A stretch of 64,000 nt of DNA from UMGS882 sp045598975 (GCA_045598975.1 JAZRVE010000099.1:1-64000), one strand, 5' to 3'. Shown: positions 24,791-32,691, counted from the stretch's first letter. Notes: generated by a model from the letters alone, not told the origin. Numbers and translations: made by a program.

Positions 24791-24840
24791 TATGTGACGG
24801 GAGCGCTTGTCGGAAAATTTTTATAAAGGTGGAGATCAAC

Positions 24841-25107
24841 ATGATCACAAAGGAAATCAAGCAGGAAATCATCGACAAGTACAAGATGCACGAGGGCGAC
24901 ACGGGTTCTCCCGAAGTGCAGATCGCGGTCCTTACCTACCGCATCAACACGCTCAACGAGCACCTCAAAAACAACAAGCACGACTTCCATTCCCGCCGCG
25001 GTCTTCTGAAAATGGTCGGTCACAGAAGAAATCTTCTCAACTACCTCACCAAGACGGATGTCAACCGCTACCGTGCCATCGTGGAAAAGCTCGGTTTGAG
25101 AAAGTAA
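24841..25107 (+). CDS. rpsO: 30S ribosomal protein S15
   Basis: This 88-residue protein has the standard S15 length and conserved segments GDTGSPEVQIA and HDFHSRRGLL near 22-55, plus LLNYL near the C-terminal helix. It binds 16S rRNA early in assembly of the small-subunit platform. The ATG at 24841 follows AAAGGTGGAGATCAAC. The gene order rsmA, rpsO, pnp places it in the widespread rpsO-pnp pair. Confidence 0.98.
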   Translation: MITKEIKQEIIDKYKMHEGDTGSPEVQIAVLTYRINTLNEHLKNNKHDFHSRRGLLKMVGHRRNLLNYLTKTDVNRYRAIVEKLGLRK

Positions 25108-25124
25108 GAAAGCAAGAACAGTCA

Positions 25125-25164
25125 GGCGGAAAAACGAAAGTCTTTCCGCCTTCGATTGTTTTTT
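25125..25164 (+). terminator. Stem-loop after rpsO, leaky terminator candidate
   Basis: GGCGGAAA (25125-25132) pairs with TTTCCGCC (25143-25150). A run of T starts eight bases later rather than directly at the stem, so termination may be partial and allow read-through to pnp. Confidence 0.5.
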
Positions 25165-25207
25165 GCGAAAGGAACGAAAAAAGATATTTACGGAGACCGA
25201 AACGGTT

Positions 25208-25261
25208 TTTAGCATTTAATGAACGACCGGAGGCGCTTCCGATCTCTCATTAAGTGCTAAA
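25208..25261. repeat. 54-base imperfect palindrome in the rpsO-pnp gap
   Basis: The first 15 positions pair with the last 15 with one wobble, and the centre (positions 21-34 of the element) pairs again around CGGAGGCGCTTCCG. Only three positions per arm are unpaired. As RNA this is a long hairpin in the pnp leader, 60 bases before the start codon. It could be an RNase III processing site as in the E. coli pnp leader, or a copy of a small palindromic repeat. I see no second copy in the window. Confidence 0.7.
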
Positions 25262-25320
25262 CCCCGGAACAAGGGGAACGTTCGGGACTCCGTGAAAATA
25301 AAAAAACGGAGGAAAAAACC

Positions 25321-27411
25321 ATGTTCGAGAATTACAGAACCTTTTCTACCACGCTCGCCGGCAGACCGTTCACGGTCGAGACCGGCAAGATCGCCCAGCT
25401 CGCAAGCGGCTCCTGCCTCGTGCGCTACGGCGATACCGCCATTCTTGCAACGGCAACGGCTTCCAAAGCGCCCCGCGACGGCATCGACTTTCTGCCGCTT
25501 TCGGTGGAATTTGAGGAGCGTCTGTACGCTGTCGGCAAGATCCCGGGCTCCTTCCTCAAAAGAGAAGGCAAGCCGACCGAAAAAGCGGTGCTGACCTCCC
25601 GTGTCATCGACCGCCCCATCCGTCCGCTCTTCCCGAAGGATCTGCGCAACGACGTTACGCTCGATCTGCTCGTGCTTTCGGTCGATCCCGACTGCTCGCC
25701 GGAAGTGACGGGACTCATCGGTGCGTCTATCGCCCTCTCCATTTCGGATATTCCGTGGAACGGTCCGGTCGCAAGCGTTTTCGTGGGCTACGTTGACGGC
25801 GAGATCGTCATCAACCCGACGGCAGAGCAGAGAGCAAAGTCGGAGCTGGAACTCACGGTCGCCAGCAGCGAAAAGAAGGTCGTCATGATCGAAGCAGGCG
25901 CTAAGGAGATCAGCGACGATACCATGTTCGATGCCATCATGAAGGCGCATGAAGTCAACTGCGAGACCGTTAAATTCATCAATCACATCAAAGACGAGAT
26001 CGGCAAGCCGAAGTTCGATTATTCGTCCTGCGAGGTGGATCACGATCTCTTTGAAAAGATCAGCGAATACGCCATCGAAAAGGTCAGAGGCGCACTTGAC
26101 ACCGACGACAAGAACGTTCGCGAACAGCGGCTGAAAGTCGTGTATGACGACGTGTTCGAACACTTTTCCGATATCAATCCCGAAGGCGAAAAGACGGCGG
26201 AGATCAACGAATGTCTGTACAAATTGCAGAAATTCGTGGTCAGACGCTGGCTGCTTGACGACGGCAAGCGTGTCGACGGCAGACGCCTCGATGAGATCCG
26301 TCCGCTCGCCGCGGAAGTGGGACTCTTCAAGAGAACGCACGGCTCCGCCATGTTCACCCGCGGACAGACGCAGGTCGTCACGGTGGCAACGCTCGGACTT
26401 GTCAACGAACAGCAGATGCTCGACGGTATTGACGATGAAGAATTCAAGCGCTATATGCACCACTATAATATGCCCAGCTACTCGGTCGGCGAGACCAAAC
26501 CCTCCCGCGGTCCCGGACGCCGTGAGATCGGTCACGGTGCTCTTGCCGAGCGTGCTCTGCTTCCCGTCATCCCGTCGGTAGACGATTTCCCGTATTCCAT
26601 CCGTCTGGTTTCGGAAGTCGTTTCCTCCAACGGCTCGACTTCTCAGGCATCCATCTGCGGCTCTACGCTTGCTCTTATGGACGCGGGCGTTCCGATCTCG
26701 GCACCGGTCGCCGGTATTTCCTGCGGTCTTATCACCGAGGGCGAGCGCTGGATGACCATGCTTGACATTCAGGGACTGGAAGACTTCTTCGGCGACATGG
26801 ACTTCAAGGTTGCCGGCACCAAAAAGGGTATCACGGCTATTCAGATGGACCTTAAAATCGACGGTCTTACGCCGGAGATCATCAAGGCGGCCTTTGAGCA
26901 GACGCACAAGGGACGCGATTATATCCTCGATGAGATCATGTTGAAGTGCATTCCCGCACCGCGTGAAGACGTGTCCGCGTATGCACCCAAGATGATCACC
27001 ATCAAGATCGATCCCGACAAGATCGGCGACGTCATCGGCAAGAGTGGTAAGGTCATTCAGGCGATCACCGCCGAGACCGGCACCAGGATCGACATCGAGG
27101 ATGACGGCAGCGTGTTTATCGCGAGCGTCGATAAGGCGGCGGCTCTGCGTGCCAAGGAATATGTCGAAGTGATTGCCAACGATCCCGAGCCCGGTGCACT
27201 CTATACGGGCAAGGTGACGCGGCTGATGTCGTTCGGCTGCTTCGTGGAGATCGCTCCCGGCAAGGAAGGACTCGTCCACATTTCCAAGCTCGATAAGACG
27301 CGTGTGGAAAAGGTGGAGGACGTCGTCACCGTGGGTGATACCATCAAGGTCAAGGTGCTCGGCACCGACGAAAAGGGACGTCTCAATCTCTCCCGCAAAG
27401 ACGCGCTTTAA
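25321..27411 (+). CDS. pnp: Polyribonucleotide nucleotidyltransferase (PNPase)
   Basis: This 696-residue protein has two RNase PH domains (about 1-140 and 320-540) separated by a helical linker, then a KH domain (about 555-615, with IGDVIGKSGKVIQAI) and an S1 domain (about 625-695). It degrades RNA 3' to 5' with phosphate and acts as a trimer. The start follows ACGGAGGAAAAAAC. A strong terminator lies after the gene. The long hairpin upstream may be used for autoregulation together with RNase III, whose gene is at 53431-54147. Confidence 0.98.
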   Translation: MFENYRTFSTTLAGRPFTVETGKIAQLASGSCLVRYGDTAILATATASKAPRDGIDFLPLSVEFEERLYAVGKIPGSFLKREGKPTEKAVLTSRVIDRPIRPLFPKDLRNDVTLDLLVLSVDPDCSPEVTGLIGASIALSISDIPWNGPVASVFVGYVDGEIVINPTAEQRAKSELELTVASSEKKVVMIEAGAKEISDDTMFDAIMKAHEVNCETVKFINHIKDEIGKPKFDYSSCEVDHDLFEKISEYAIEKVRGALDTDDKNVREQRLKVVYDDVFEHFSDINPEGEKTAEINECLYKLQKFVVRRWLLDDGKRVDGRRLDEIRPLAAEVGLFKRTHGSAMFTRGQTQVVTVATLGLVNEQQMLDGIDDEEFKRYMHHYNMPSYSVGETKPSRGPGRREIGHGALAERALLPVIPSVDDFPYSIRLVSEVVSSNGSTSQASICGSTLALMDAGVPISAPVAGISCGLITEGERWMTMLDIQGLEDFFGDMDFKVAGTKKGITAIQMDLKIDGLTPEIIKAAFEQTHKGRDYILDEIMLKCIPAPREDVSAYAPKMITIKIDPDKIGDVIGKSGKVIQAITAETGTRIDIEDDGSVFIASVDKAAALRAKEYVEVIANDPEPGALYTGKVTRLMSFGCFVEIAPGKEGLVHISKLDKTRVEKVEDVVTVGDTIKVKVLGTDEKGRLNLSRKDAL

Positions 27412-27427
27412 TATCTGACAGCAGAAT

Positions 27428-27463
27428 GGCGGTCGGACGGAAATCTGTCTGACCGCCTTTTTT
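27428..27463 (+). terminator. Terminator after pnp
   Basis: GGCGGTCGGAC (27428-27438) pairs with GTCTGACCGCC (27447-27457) with one wobble, followed by TTTTTT. Confidence 0.9.
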
Positions 27464-27478
27464 AAGGGGGAAAACGGA

Positions 27479-28192
27479 ATGGAACCCATGCGGCTTCAAA
27501 AATATGTATCGGACTGCGGGCTGATGTCGAGGCGCGCGGCGGAAAAAGAGATCGGGAACGGCGCGTTTACCGTCAACGGCAGACGGGCAAGCCTCGGCGA
27601 TAAAGTAAAAGACGGCGACGACGTGCGTTATCGCGGAAAAGCGGTGCGCCGGTCGGGGGAGGACAAGGTGTACGTCCTGCTCAATAAGCCGCGCGGCTAC
27701 GTCACGACGCTTGCGGACGAGGAAGGACGCAAATGCCTGCCGGATCTGCTTAAAGATCTCCCGGAGCGGGTATACCCCTGCGGACGGCTTGACAGAGATT
27801 CGGAGGGGCTTGTCATCCTCACCAACGACGGCGAGATCGCCAATAAGCTCATGCATCCCAAGACACACGTGGAAAAGGTGTATCACGTCAAGGTGCGCAC
27901 CGAGATCGAACAGGATAAGCTTTCGCTTCTCAACGGACCCATGACGCTCGACGGATATGCCATCAAGCCGGTCAAGGTGACCGTCATCGAGCGTAAGGAG
28001 GGCACGACGATGCTGAAATTCGTGCTCACCGAGGGCAGAAACCGACAGATCCGCAAGATGTGCGAGCAGGCGTCGCTGGACGTTCTGCGGCTTAAACGGG
28101 TGTCGGTGGGGGAGATCAATATCGGGATGCTGACGCCCGGTAAGTGGAAGTATATGAACTATAATGAGATACAGTACTTAAAAAACCTGTAA
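27479..28192 (+). CDS. RsuA/RluB-family rRNA pseudouridine synthase
   Basis: This 237-residue protein has an N-terminal S4 RNA-binding domain (4-50) and a pseudouridine synthase domain with the catalytic D105 in GRLDRDSEG. The motif EGRNRQIRKMC near 185 is typical of the RsuA/RluB/RluE/RluF group. RluB modifies the peptidyl-transferase region of 23S rRNA; assignment to RluB rather than RsuA is likely for a Firmicute but not certain. The start follows AAGGGGGAAAACGG. Confidence 0.9.
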   Translation: MEPMRLQKYVSDCGLMSRRAAEKEIGNGAFTVNGRRASLGDKVKDGDDVRYRGKAVRRSGEDKVYVLLNKPRGYVTTLADEEGRKCLPDLLKDLPERVYPCGRLDRDSEGLVILTNDGEIANKLMHPKTHVEKVYHVKVRTEIEQDKLSLLNGPMTLDGYAIKPVKVTVIERKEGTTMLKFVLTEGRNRQIRKMCEQASLDVLRLKRVSVGEINIGMLTPGKWKYMNYNEIQYLKNL

Positions 28193-28226
28193 GGGCTGCC
28201 TTCGCCGGAAAGGAAAGATCATAGTC

Positions 28227-28619
28227 ATGTTGGAAATGCGACCGGTGTATACCTCATATGAGCGGGAGGAATATACAAAGCCGTTCGGCATCGTGCCGGA
28301 GGAGGGAAGCGTGGTCATCTGTGCCCGCTACCCCGAAAGATTCGTAGGCATGGCCTATATCCGCATCGAAGGGGAAAAGGGCTTTGTGCGCCGTCTTTCG
28401 CTCGTTGACGGGTACGAGGACGAGACAGATTTGTTTCTGCTCGGCAAAGCGATGCTCAATTATATGGAGCGGCACGGCGCCAAATGCGCGGTCTACCCGG
28501 ACGTCACCGATGAAAAGGCGGCAAAGCGGCTCGGGTTTGCCCCGGAAGAGGACGGAAAAGCCTGGACACTGTCGCTCGTCGGATATTTTACGGAAAAGCA
28601 CGGAGCGTGTCACGCATGA
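28227..28619 (+). CDS. Hypothetical protein with a GNAT-like segment
   Basis: This 130-residue protein precedes azlC and overlaps its start by ATGA. Its core (about 28-110: VICARYPERFVGMAYI, then RRLSLVDGYEDE, then a C-terminal GAKCAVYPDVTDEKAAKRLGF) follows the strand-helix pattern of GNAT acetyltransferases. It lacks a clear RxxGxG/A acetyl-CoA loop, so it may be an inactive or divergent member. Translational coupling to the branched-chain amino-acid exporter suggests an accessory role. Confidence 0.6.
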   Translation: MLEMRPVYTSYEREEYTKPFGIVPEEGSVVICARYPERFVGMAYIRIEGEKGFVRRLSLVDGYEDETDLFLLGKAMLNYMERHGAKCAVYPDVTDEKAAKRLGFAPEEDGKAWTLSLVGYFTEKHGACHA

Positions 28620-29401
28620 GAACAAAGAAAGAAAAAATGCCGGTCGGCAGAGTCGAAAACCGGTTTCAAAAAGGGTTTTCGGACGGGATCCCGATTTGTC
28701 TCGGATACCTGTCGGTGTCGTTCGCGTTCGGCATGACGGCGGTACAGAGCGGGTTGCCCATCCTTTGGACGGTGCTCGTGTCCATGACCAATCTGACTTC
28801 CGCCGGGCAGGTGGCGGGCGTACCGATCCTGCTTGCCGGCGGCAGTGCCGTCGAAATGGCGCTGACACAGTTTGTCATCAACCTGCGGTATGCCCTTATG
28901 TCCATTTCGCTTTCGCAGAAATTACATAACGTGTCGGTTGCCGACCGGTTTGCCATCGGCTTCGGCATCACCGACGAGATTTTTGCCGTTTCGGTCTCCA
29001 AGCCCTGCGAGATCGGCAAGCGGTATATGGCGGGGCTGATCCTGTCACCCTATCTCGGCTGGACGGCGGGGACGATCATCGGCGCGGCGGCAGGCTCGCT
29101 TTTGCCCGCTTCTGTGCGCTCGGCGCTCGGGATCGCGCTGTACGCCATGTTCATCGCCATCATAATCCCGCCGGCGAAAAAGAGCCGCGCGGTGGCGGCG
29201 GTGGTCGTCATAGCGGCGGCGTTCAGTTGTACGTTCGCCTACGTGCCGTTTATGAAAGCGTTGTTTGCCGGCTCTTCCGGCTTTGTTATCATCATCTGCG
29301 CCGTGGTATCGGCGGTGATCGGCGCTCTCGTCTGGCCCATCTGGGAAGCCGGTGGGGACGGCGAAGAGAAAACGCCTGACGGTAAGGAGGAAACGGCATG
29401 A
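28616..29401 (+). CDS. azlC: AzlC-family branched-chain amino-acid exporter, large subunit
   Basis: This 261-residue membrane protein matches AzlC, with the conserved start FQKGFSDGIPICLGY and AFGMTA. About seven or eight hydrophobic helices follow. With AzlD it exports branched-chain amino acids and analogues. I start it at the ATG at 28616, inside the stop of the preceding gene; a GTG three codons earlier is also open. It overlaps azlD by four bases. Confidence 0.92.
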   Translation: MRTKKEKMPVGRVENRFQKGFSDGIPICLGYLSVSFAFGMTAVQSGLPILWTVLVSMTNLTSAGQVAGVPILLAGGSAVEMALTQFVINLRYALMSISLSQKLHNVSVADRFAIGFGITDEIFAVSVSKPCEIGKRYMAGLILSPYLGWTAGTIIGAAAGSLLPASVRSALGIALYAMFIAIIIPPAKKSRAVAAVVVIAAAFSCTFAYVPFMKALFAGSSGFVIIICAVVSAVIGALVWPIWEAGGDGEEKTPDGKEETA

Positions 29402-29718
29402 ATACGACCGTGCTTATTGTTGATCTTGTCGTCATGGCGGGCGTCACGTATCTCATCCGTGCCGTGCCGCTTGTGCTGGTGCGCAAAAAAATACGCAACC
29501 GTTTCATTAGCTCGTTTTTGTTTTATATCCCTTATGCGGTGTTAGCGGCGATGACCATTCCCGCCATCTTTTCCTGCACGCAGAACGTGCTGTCGGCGAT
29601 CGTCGGGCTTGTCGTGGCGCTCATCGTCGCGCTTTGCGGCAAGGGCTTGCTCGTCGTGGCACTGTCAGCCTGCTCGGCGGTGTATATCGTTGAGCTGATA
29701 CAGAGGCTGATCGGATAA
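29398..29718 (+). CDS. azlD: AzlD-family branched-chain amino-acid exporter, small subunit
   Basis: This 106-residue membrane protein has about four helices and the AzlD pattern, including VTYLIRAVPLVLVRKKI and YIPYAVLAAMT. Its ATG overlaps the azlC stop (ATGA), the usual coupling for this two-subunit exporter. A terminator follows 20 bases downstream. Confidence 0.92.
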   Translation: MNTTVLIVDLVVMAGVTYLIRAVPLVLVRKKIRNRFISSFLFYIPYAVLAAMTIPAIFSCTQNVLSAIVGLVVALIVALCGKGLLVVALSACSAVYIVELIQRLIG

Positions 29719-29737
29719 ATTGTATCACCGTATCCAC

Positions 29738-29775
29738 AGGTGTCCCCTTCCGTTTATGGTAGGGACACCTTTTTT
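29738..29775 (+). terminator. Terminator after azlCD
   Basis: AGGTGTCCC (29738-29746) pairs with GGGACACCT (29762-29770), followed by TTTTT. Confidence 0.88.
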
Positions 29776-29853
29776 GTCCGACGACTTGAAAAGCATCTGC
29801 TTCGCCCGATTGCACTGATTGAATATGTAGGAACAATGGTTTCATTTTTGTTA

Positions 29854-29882
29854 TTGACAAAATGGGAAACATGTGGTAATCT
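29854..29882 (+). promoter_or_regulatory. Promoter reading into the structured element at 29889
   Basis: TTGACA (29854-29859) and TAATCT (29877-29882) are 17 bases apart. Transcription should start near 29889, precisely the first base of the 14-base left arm of the inverted repeat. Confidence 0.75.
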
Positions 29883-29888
29883 ATACGT

Positions 29889-30001
29889 ACCACACAAAAT
29901 CGAATACAGAATTCTGCAAAAAGCTTGCGTTTTTTCATCGGTAAAAATGCGGGCTTATTTCGCAGGCTTTTTTGCGGAATGTATTAACGATTTTGTGTGG
30001 T
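29889..30001 (+). ncRNA. Rod-like 113-base RNA or MITE-like inverted-repeat element
   Basis: ACCACACAAAATCG (29889-29902) pairs perfectly with CGATTTTGTGTGGT (29988-30001). Inside, AATACA (29903-29908) pairs with TGTATT (29980-29985). Then TTCTGCAAAAA (29912-29922) pairs with 29969-29979, and GCTTGCGTTTTT (29923-29934) pairs with 29943-29954. The result is one long hairpin with two small bulges and an eight-base loop. With the terminator at 30028-30064 it would make a transcript of about 176 bases. The outer ends carry TA on both sides (29888-29889 and 30001-30002), which also fits a small transposon-derived element. Confidence 0.6.
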
Positions 30002-30027
30002 AGCAAACGTTGAGTCACGCATTTTTC

Positions 30028-30064
30028 GTGTGTGGCTTGTCGTTTGACACCACACACTTTTTTT
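30028..30064 (+). terminator. Intrinsic terminator directly in front of the lipoprotein ribosome site
   Basis: GTGTGTGG (30028-30035) pairs with CCACACAC (30050-30057), with TGTC (30038-30041) and GACA (30046-30049) extending the stem, followed by seven T. The arms repeat the GTGTGG/CCACAC theme of the upstream element, so alternative pairings between the two are possible. It is either an attenuator for the gene at 30079 or the end of a separate small RNA. Confidence 0.8.
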
Positions 30065-30078
30065 ATCGGAGGACAGCA

Positions 30079-31398
30079 ATGAACGGACGGAAACAAACAC
30101 AAATGAAAAAAGCAGGGAAGTATTCGGTTTTGTTATTATTCTGCGCAATCTTAATCTTTTTCACGTCGTGTGGAACAGATGCGGACAGATTCGCAAAGCA
30201 ATTGAAAAACAGTGAATTTGAAAAAGCGGAAGAACTGTATGAGAAGCAATCCGAAAATGAAAAATTCAAGGAGAGCGCGGATACTTCCCTTTCAGAAACG
30301 GCACAATCCTATGTGGATGCCTTTGCCGCGGGATCGGTTGATGGTGTAACTGTAAAAGACAATCTTGATGCATTGGGAAAAATGCTGAATGTTGATGATT
30401 ATGTTGAAAAAGTTGCGGCATTGGAACAATCAAAGGCTTCCTTTGCTCTTGCAAAAGAAAAAGAGCAAGACGGAGACTTTGAGCAAGCCATAGATGCTTA
30501 TGAAGGTGTCGCGGAAAGCGACACGGAGAATTATGCAAATGCGGTCGAGGCATCCAAGCGGTGTCAGATAGGACAAGCGAAAAAACTAATCGACGCGATC
30601 GGCGAAGTGACGATAGAGAAAGCAACAGCAATCCAAACGGTAAAAGATTACTTCACGGCGCTCGACGAAGACGCACAGAATCAGGTCGAAAATAAGGATG
30701 TATTGGTAAAAGCGGAAGAAACGCTGATAAAAATTGTTTCAGATCGGATTGATGCAATCGGTACCGTAAGTGCAGAAAGCGGAACGGCTATTCAGAATGC
30801 ACAAAACAGCTATGACGTGTTGAGTAAAGAACAACAAAAACAGGTCAGCAATGCTGATGTTTTATCAAGTGCTCAAAATGCGTATAGTAAAGCAGTTGCA
30901 AAACAACAGTACGATGCGGCGATTAAAAACACGAATATTTCTTATGATAAGATACAGAATATTTCTTTCATTCAACATAAAAACGAACCAAAGTATATAA
31001 GCACACGGAGCTATGTTCTCCCACAAATTGGACAAAATGGCAATTTCTTGAATGGAACAGGATGGGGAACCCCATGGATGAATATTGTATATAATTATAC
31101 TGGTGATGATTGGGTGTTTTGGACAAAATTAACGATTAATGTTGATGGCAAAAATTATTATCATAGTTGGAGTTATTGGGAAATTACACGCGACAATGGT
31201 CATGGAGATGTCTGGGAGTACGTTTATACAACTCCTAAGTATGGTGATATAGAGATGTTGAAAGCCATTGCCGCATCACAGGAAACCATTGTTCGTTTTG
31301 AGGGGGATGATGACAAGAAGTACGATTACACGGTGAGAGATGCTGATAAACAGGCGATAAGGGACATGGTTACTATTTATGAGTACCTGACCGCATGA
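30079..31398 (+). CDS. Lipoprotein with two tandem helical repeats, unknown function
   Basis: This 439-residue protein has a lipoprotein signal ending at C31 (FFTSC). A charged helical region (32-165) follows, then two repeats of about 47 residues beginning LIDAIGEVTIEKATAIQ (near 172) and RIDAIGTVSAESGTAIQ (near 222), then a tryptophan- and tyrosine-rich beta domain (about 290-439). Similar short helical repeats occur in clostridial surface proteins. The ATG at 30079 follows ATCGGAGGACAGCA; an ATG at 30103 is an alternative. The gene is clearly A+T-rich relative to its neighbours, which suggests transfer. I do not recognise the C-terminal domain. Confidence 0.75.
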   Translation: MNGRKQTQMKKAGKYSVLLLFCAILIFFTSCGTDADRFAKQLKNSEFEKAEELYEKQSENEKFKESADTSLSETAQSYVDAFAAGSVDGVTVKDNLDALGKMLNVDDYVEKVAALEQSKASFALAKEKEQDGDFEQAIDAYEGVAESDTENYANAVEASKRCQIGQAKKLIDAIGEVTIEKATAIQTVKDYFTALDEDAQNQVENKDVLVKAEETLIKIVSDRIDAIGTVSAESGTAIQNAQNSYDVLSKEQQKQVSNADVLSSAQNAYSKAVAKQQYDAAIKNTNISYDKIQNISFIQHKNEPKYISTRSYVLPQIGQNGNFLNGTGWGTPWMNIVYNYTGDDWVFWTKLTINVDGKNYYHSWSYWEITRDNGHGDVWEYVYTTPKYGDIEMLKAIAASQETIVRFEGDDDKKYDYTVRDADKQAIRDMVTIYEYLTA

Positions 31399-31733
31399 GG
31401 CAGAAAGGCGGTCGGAAACGCATCTCGCCGCGTTTTCCTTTCCCGCCAAGCAAGAGTATCCGGCAGTAGCTCTGCCGTTTGTACAAAAAATCCACCCGAG
31501 CCTCCGCGGCTCGGGTTTTGGTTATGCTTCGGAAGGGGATTCCGTGCCAATTGTCCGCACCGCCGCAAATTTCCCGCCGGAGTGCGGAGCATGCAGGCGG
31601 CATTTGCGGCGCCGGAGGTCTCGGAGGGTACCTCCGACCGGTCTTTTTGCAACTTTTTCGTCCGTACGAAAAAGTTGACCGTTTCTCTCCCTATATAAAT
31701 AAGGTCGAAAGGAAACCCCCTTTCGACCGTTTT
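31399..31733. other. 335-base hairpin-rich non-coding stretch
   Basis: I find no believable gene here. The region is packed with perfect stem-loops: 31461-31477 (CGGCAG/CTGCCG), 31495-31515, 31622-31636 (CGGAGG/CCTCCG), 31650-31677 (12-bp stem) and 31703-31728. Two of them have terminator-like T runs. Short open frames on both strands have no ribosome sites. It could be a mosaic of small palindromic repeats. Confidence 0.6.
31495..31519 (+). terminator. Terminator after the lipoprotein gene
   Basis: CCCGAGCC (31495-31502) pairs with GGCTCGGG (31508-31515), followed by TTTT. It is the first strong terminator after the stop at 31398. Confidence 0.7.
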
Positions 31734-31736
31734 TTA
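31703..31736. terminator. Bidirectional terminator near the end of the epimerase gene
   Basis: GGTCGAAAGG (31703-31712) pairs with CCTTTCGACC (31719-31728). A run of T follows on the plus strand and TTATTT follows on the minus strand, so it can end the minus-strand epimerase transcript. Confidence 0.75.
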
Positions 31737-32603
31737 CCCCTTTATCGGCGTGATGGTGTGGACGTTCTGCCGACTCTCGCCGGGCGCTAACGTAAACATG
31801 CTGTCCTTATGCGCGAGAATGCCGTCGGAGTCCACCGCATCGGGCGAGCCGTTCCACGGCTCCAAGCAGAGATACGGTGCGCCTTGCTTCGTCCAGAGCA
31901 GAAAATGTTTGAAATCGGCAAACGCCACGTGTACGCCGCGCCCCGTCGCACGGTGCAGCAGGGAGGCGCCGTGGCTGTTCAGATGCCCGAAATACAGACT
32001 GTCGTTGTCCATGTGATGGTACGACATGGCGAGCACCCGCCCGTTTGTGGGGACAAGCTCGGTCTCTTTTGCGAGATAACAGCCGTCAAGCACGGTGCGG
32101 TATAAGGTTTCCGGCTCGTCGAATACCACATCGTAGTCCTGAATGCCGCCCGGGCAGGCGTAGCTTTCGTGCGCCCCGTCGGCGTAATAGAGCGGCACGG
32201 TGCCGGTGTTCTCGGTGCGGTAGGTGATGACGAGGGATGCACCTTCAAGCGTAAAGGTGACGAAAAAGGCAAAGGAAAAGGGATACACCGCACGCGTTTC
32301 GGGACTGTCGCGCAAAACGAGCGTGAGGGAGGTCTGCGAAGACGCCGCGACCTCGTAGGGCAGATGCTGTCCGAAGCCGTGATTGGCAAGCGTGTAGGTT
32401 TTCCCGTCGTGGACGTATTGCTTGTTCAGAAGCCCGCCGCAGATGGGAAACAGAACGGGCGCCGTGCGCTCCCAGACGGCGGGATCGCCGCACCAGAGGT
32501 ACTCGTGCCCGGTGTCGTCGCGTAAGGAACGCAGTTCGGCGCCGTGGGTGGAAATTTCGGCGGAAAGACGGTCGTTTTTGAGGGAAAAGAGCTTCTCGGT
32601 CAT
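31734..32603 (-). CDS. Aldose 1-epimerase-like protein, LacX group
   Basis: This 289-residue cytoplasmic protein matches the galactose-mutarotase superfamily. It has NHGFGQHLPYEV near 73-84, the ADGAHESYACPGG segment with the second histidine near 145, and a carboxylate near the C-terminus (CLEPWNG). The family interconverts alpha and beta anomers of sugars. LacX-type members are less well characterised than GalM. The start at 32603 follows AAGGAAG. It has its own promoter at 32637-32665. Confidence 0.85.
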   Translation of the reverse strand: MTEKLFSLKNDRLSAEISTHGAELRSLRDDTGHEYLWCGDPAVWERTAPVLFPICGGLLNKQYVHDGKTYTLANHGFGQHLPYEVAASSQTSLTLVLRDSPETRAVYPFSFAFFVTFTLEGASLVITYRTENTGTVPLYYADGAHESYACPGGIQDYDVVFDEPETLYRTVLDGCYLAKETELVPTNGRVLAMSYHHMDNDSLYFGHLNSHGASLLHRATGRGVHVAFADFKHFLLWTKQGAPYLCLEPWNGSPDAVDSDGILAHKDSMFTLAPGESRQNVHTITPIKG

Positions 32604-32636
32604 GGAAAGACGCTTCCTTTCGGTGGATGTGCTTTT

Positions 32637-32665
32637 ATTATAACAGACGCGGCGGAAAAATGCAA
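32637..32665 (-). promoter_or_regulatory. Promoter for the aldose epimerase gene
   Basis: On the minus strand TTGCAT (32665-32660) and TATAAT (32642-32637) are 17 bases apart. It begins directly after the terminator of the XRE gene. Confidence 0.7.
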
Positions 32666-32672
32666 GAAAAAA

Positions 32673-32691
32673 GCGTCAGTTTGGCTGACGC
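32673..32691 (-). terminator. Terminator overlapping the end of the XRE gene
   Basis: GCGTCAG (32673-32679) pairs with CTGACGC (32685-32691). On the minus strand it is followed by TTTTTTC. The stem covers the last codons and the stop of the regulator gene. Confidence 0.75.

Larger units (their letters stand above)
29776..30078. other. Non-coding accessory stretch holding a promoter, a rod-like RNA and a terminator
   Basis: No credible coding frame lies here. From left to right it contains the promoter 29854-29882, the inverted-repeat element 29889-30001, the terminator 30028-30064 and the ribosome site ATCGGAGGAC. Base composition is clearly lower in G+C than the azl genes to the left. Confidence 0.8.

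Noticed and set aside
25216..27489. A 757-codon open frame antisense to pnp
   Set aside because: It lies opposite a complete, conserved PNPase gene and has no ribosome site. The translation is rich in His, Asp and Val in the way expected from reverse codons of a G+C-rich gene.
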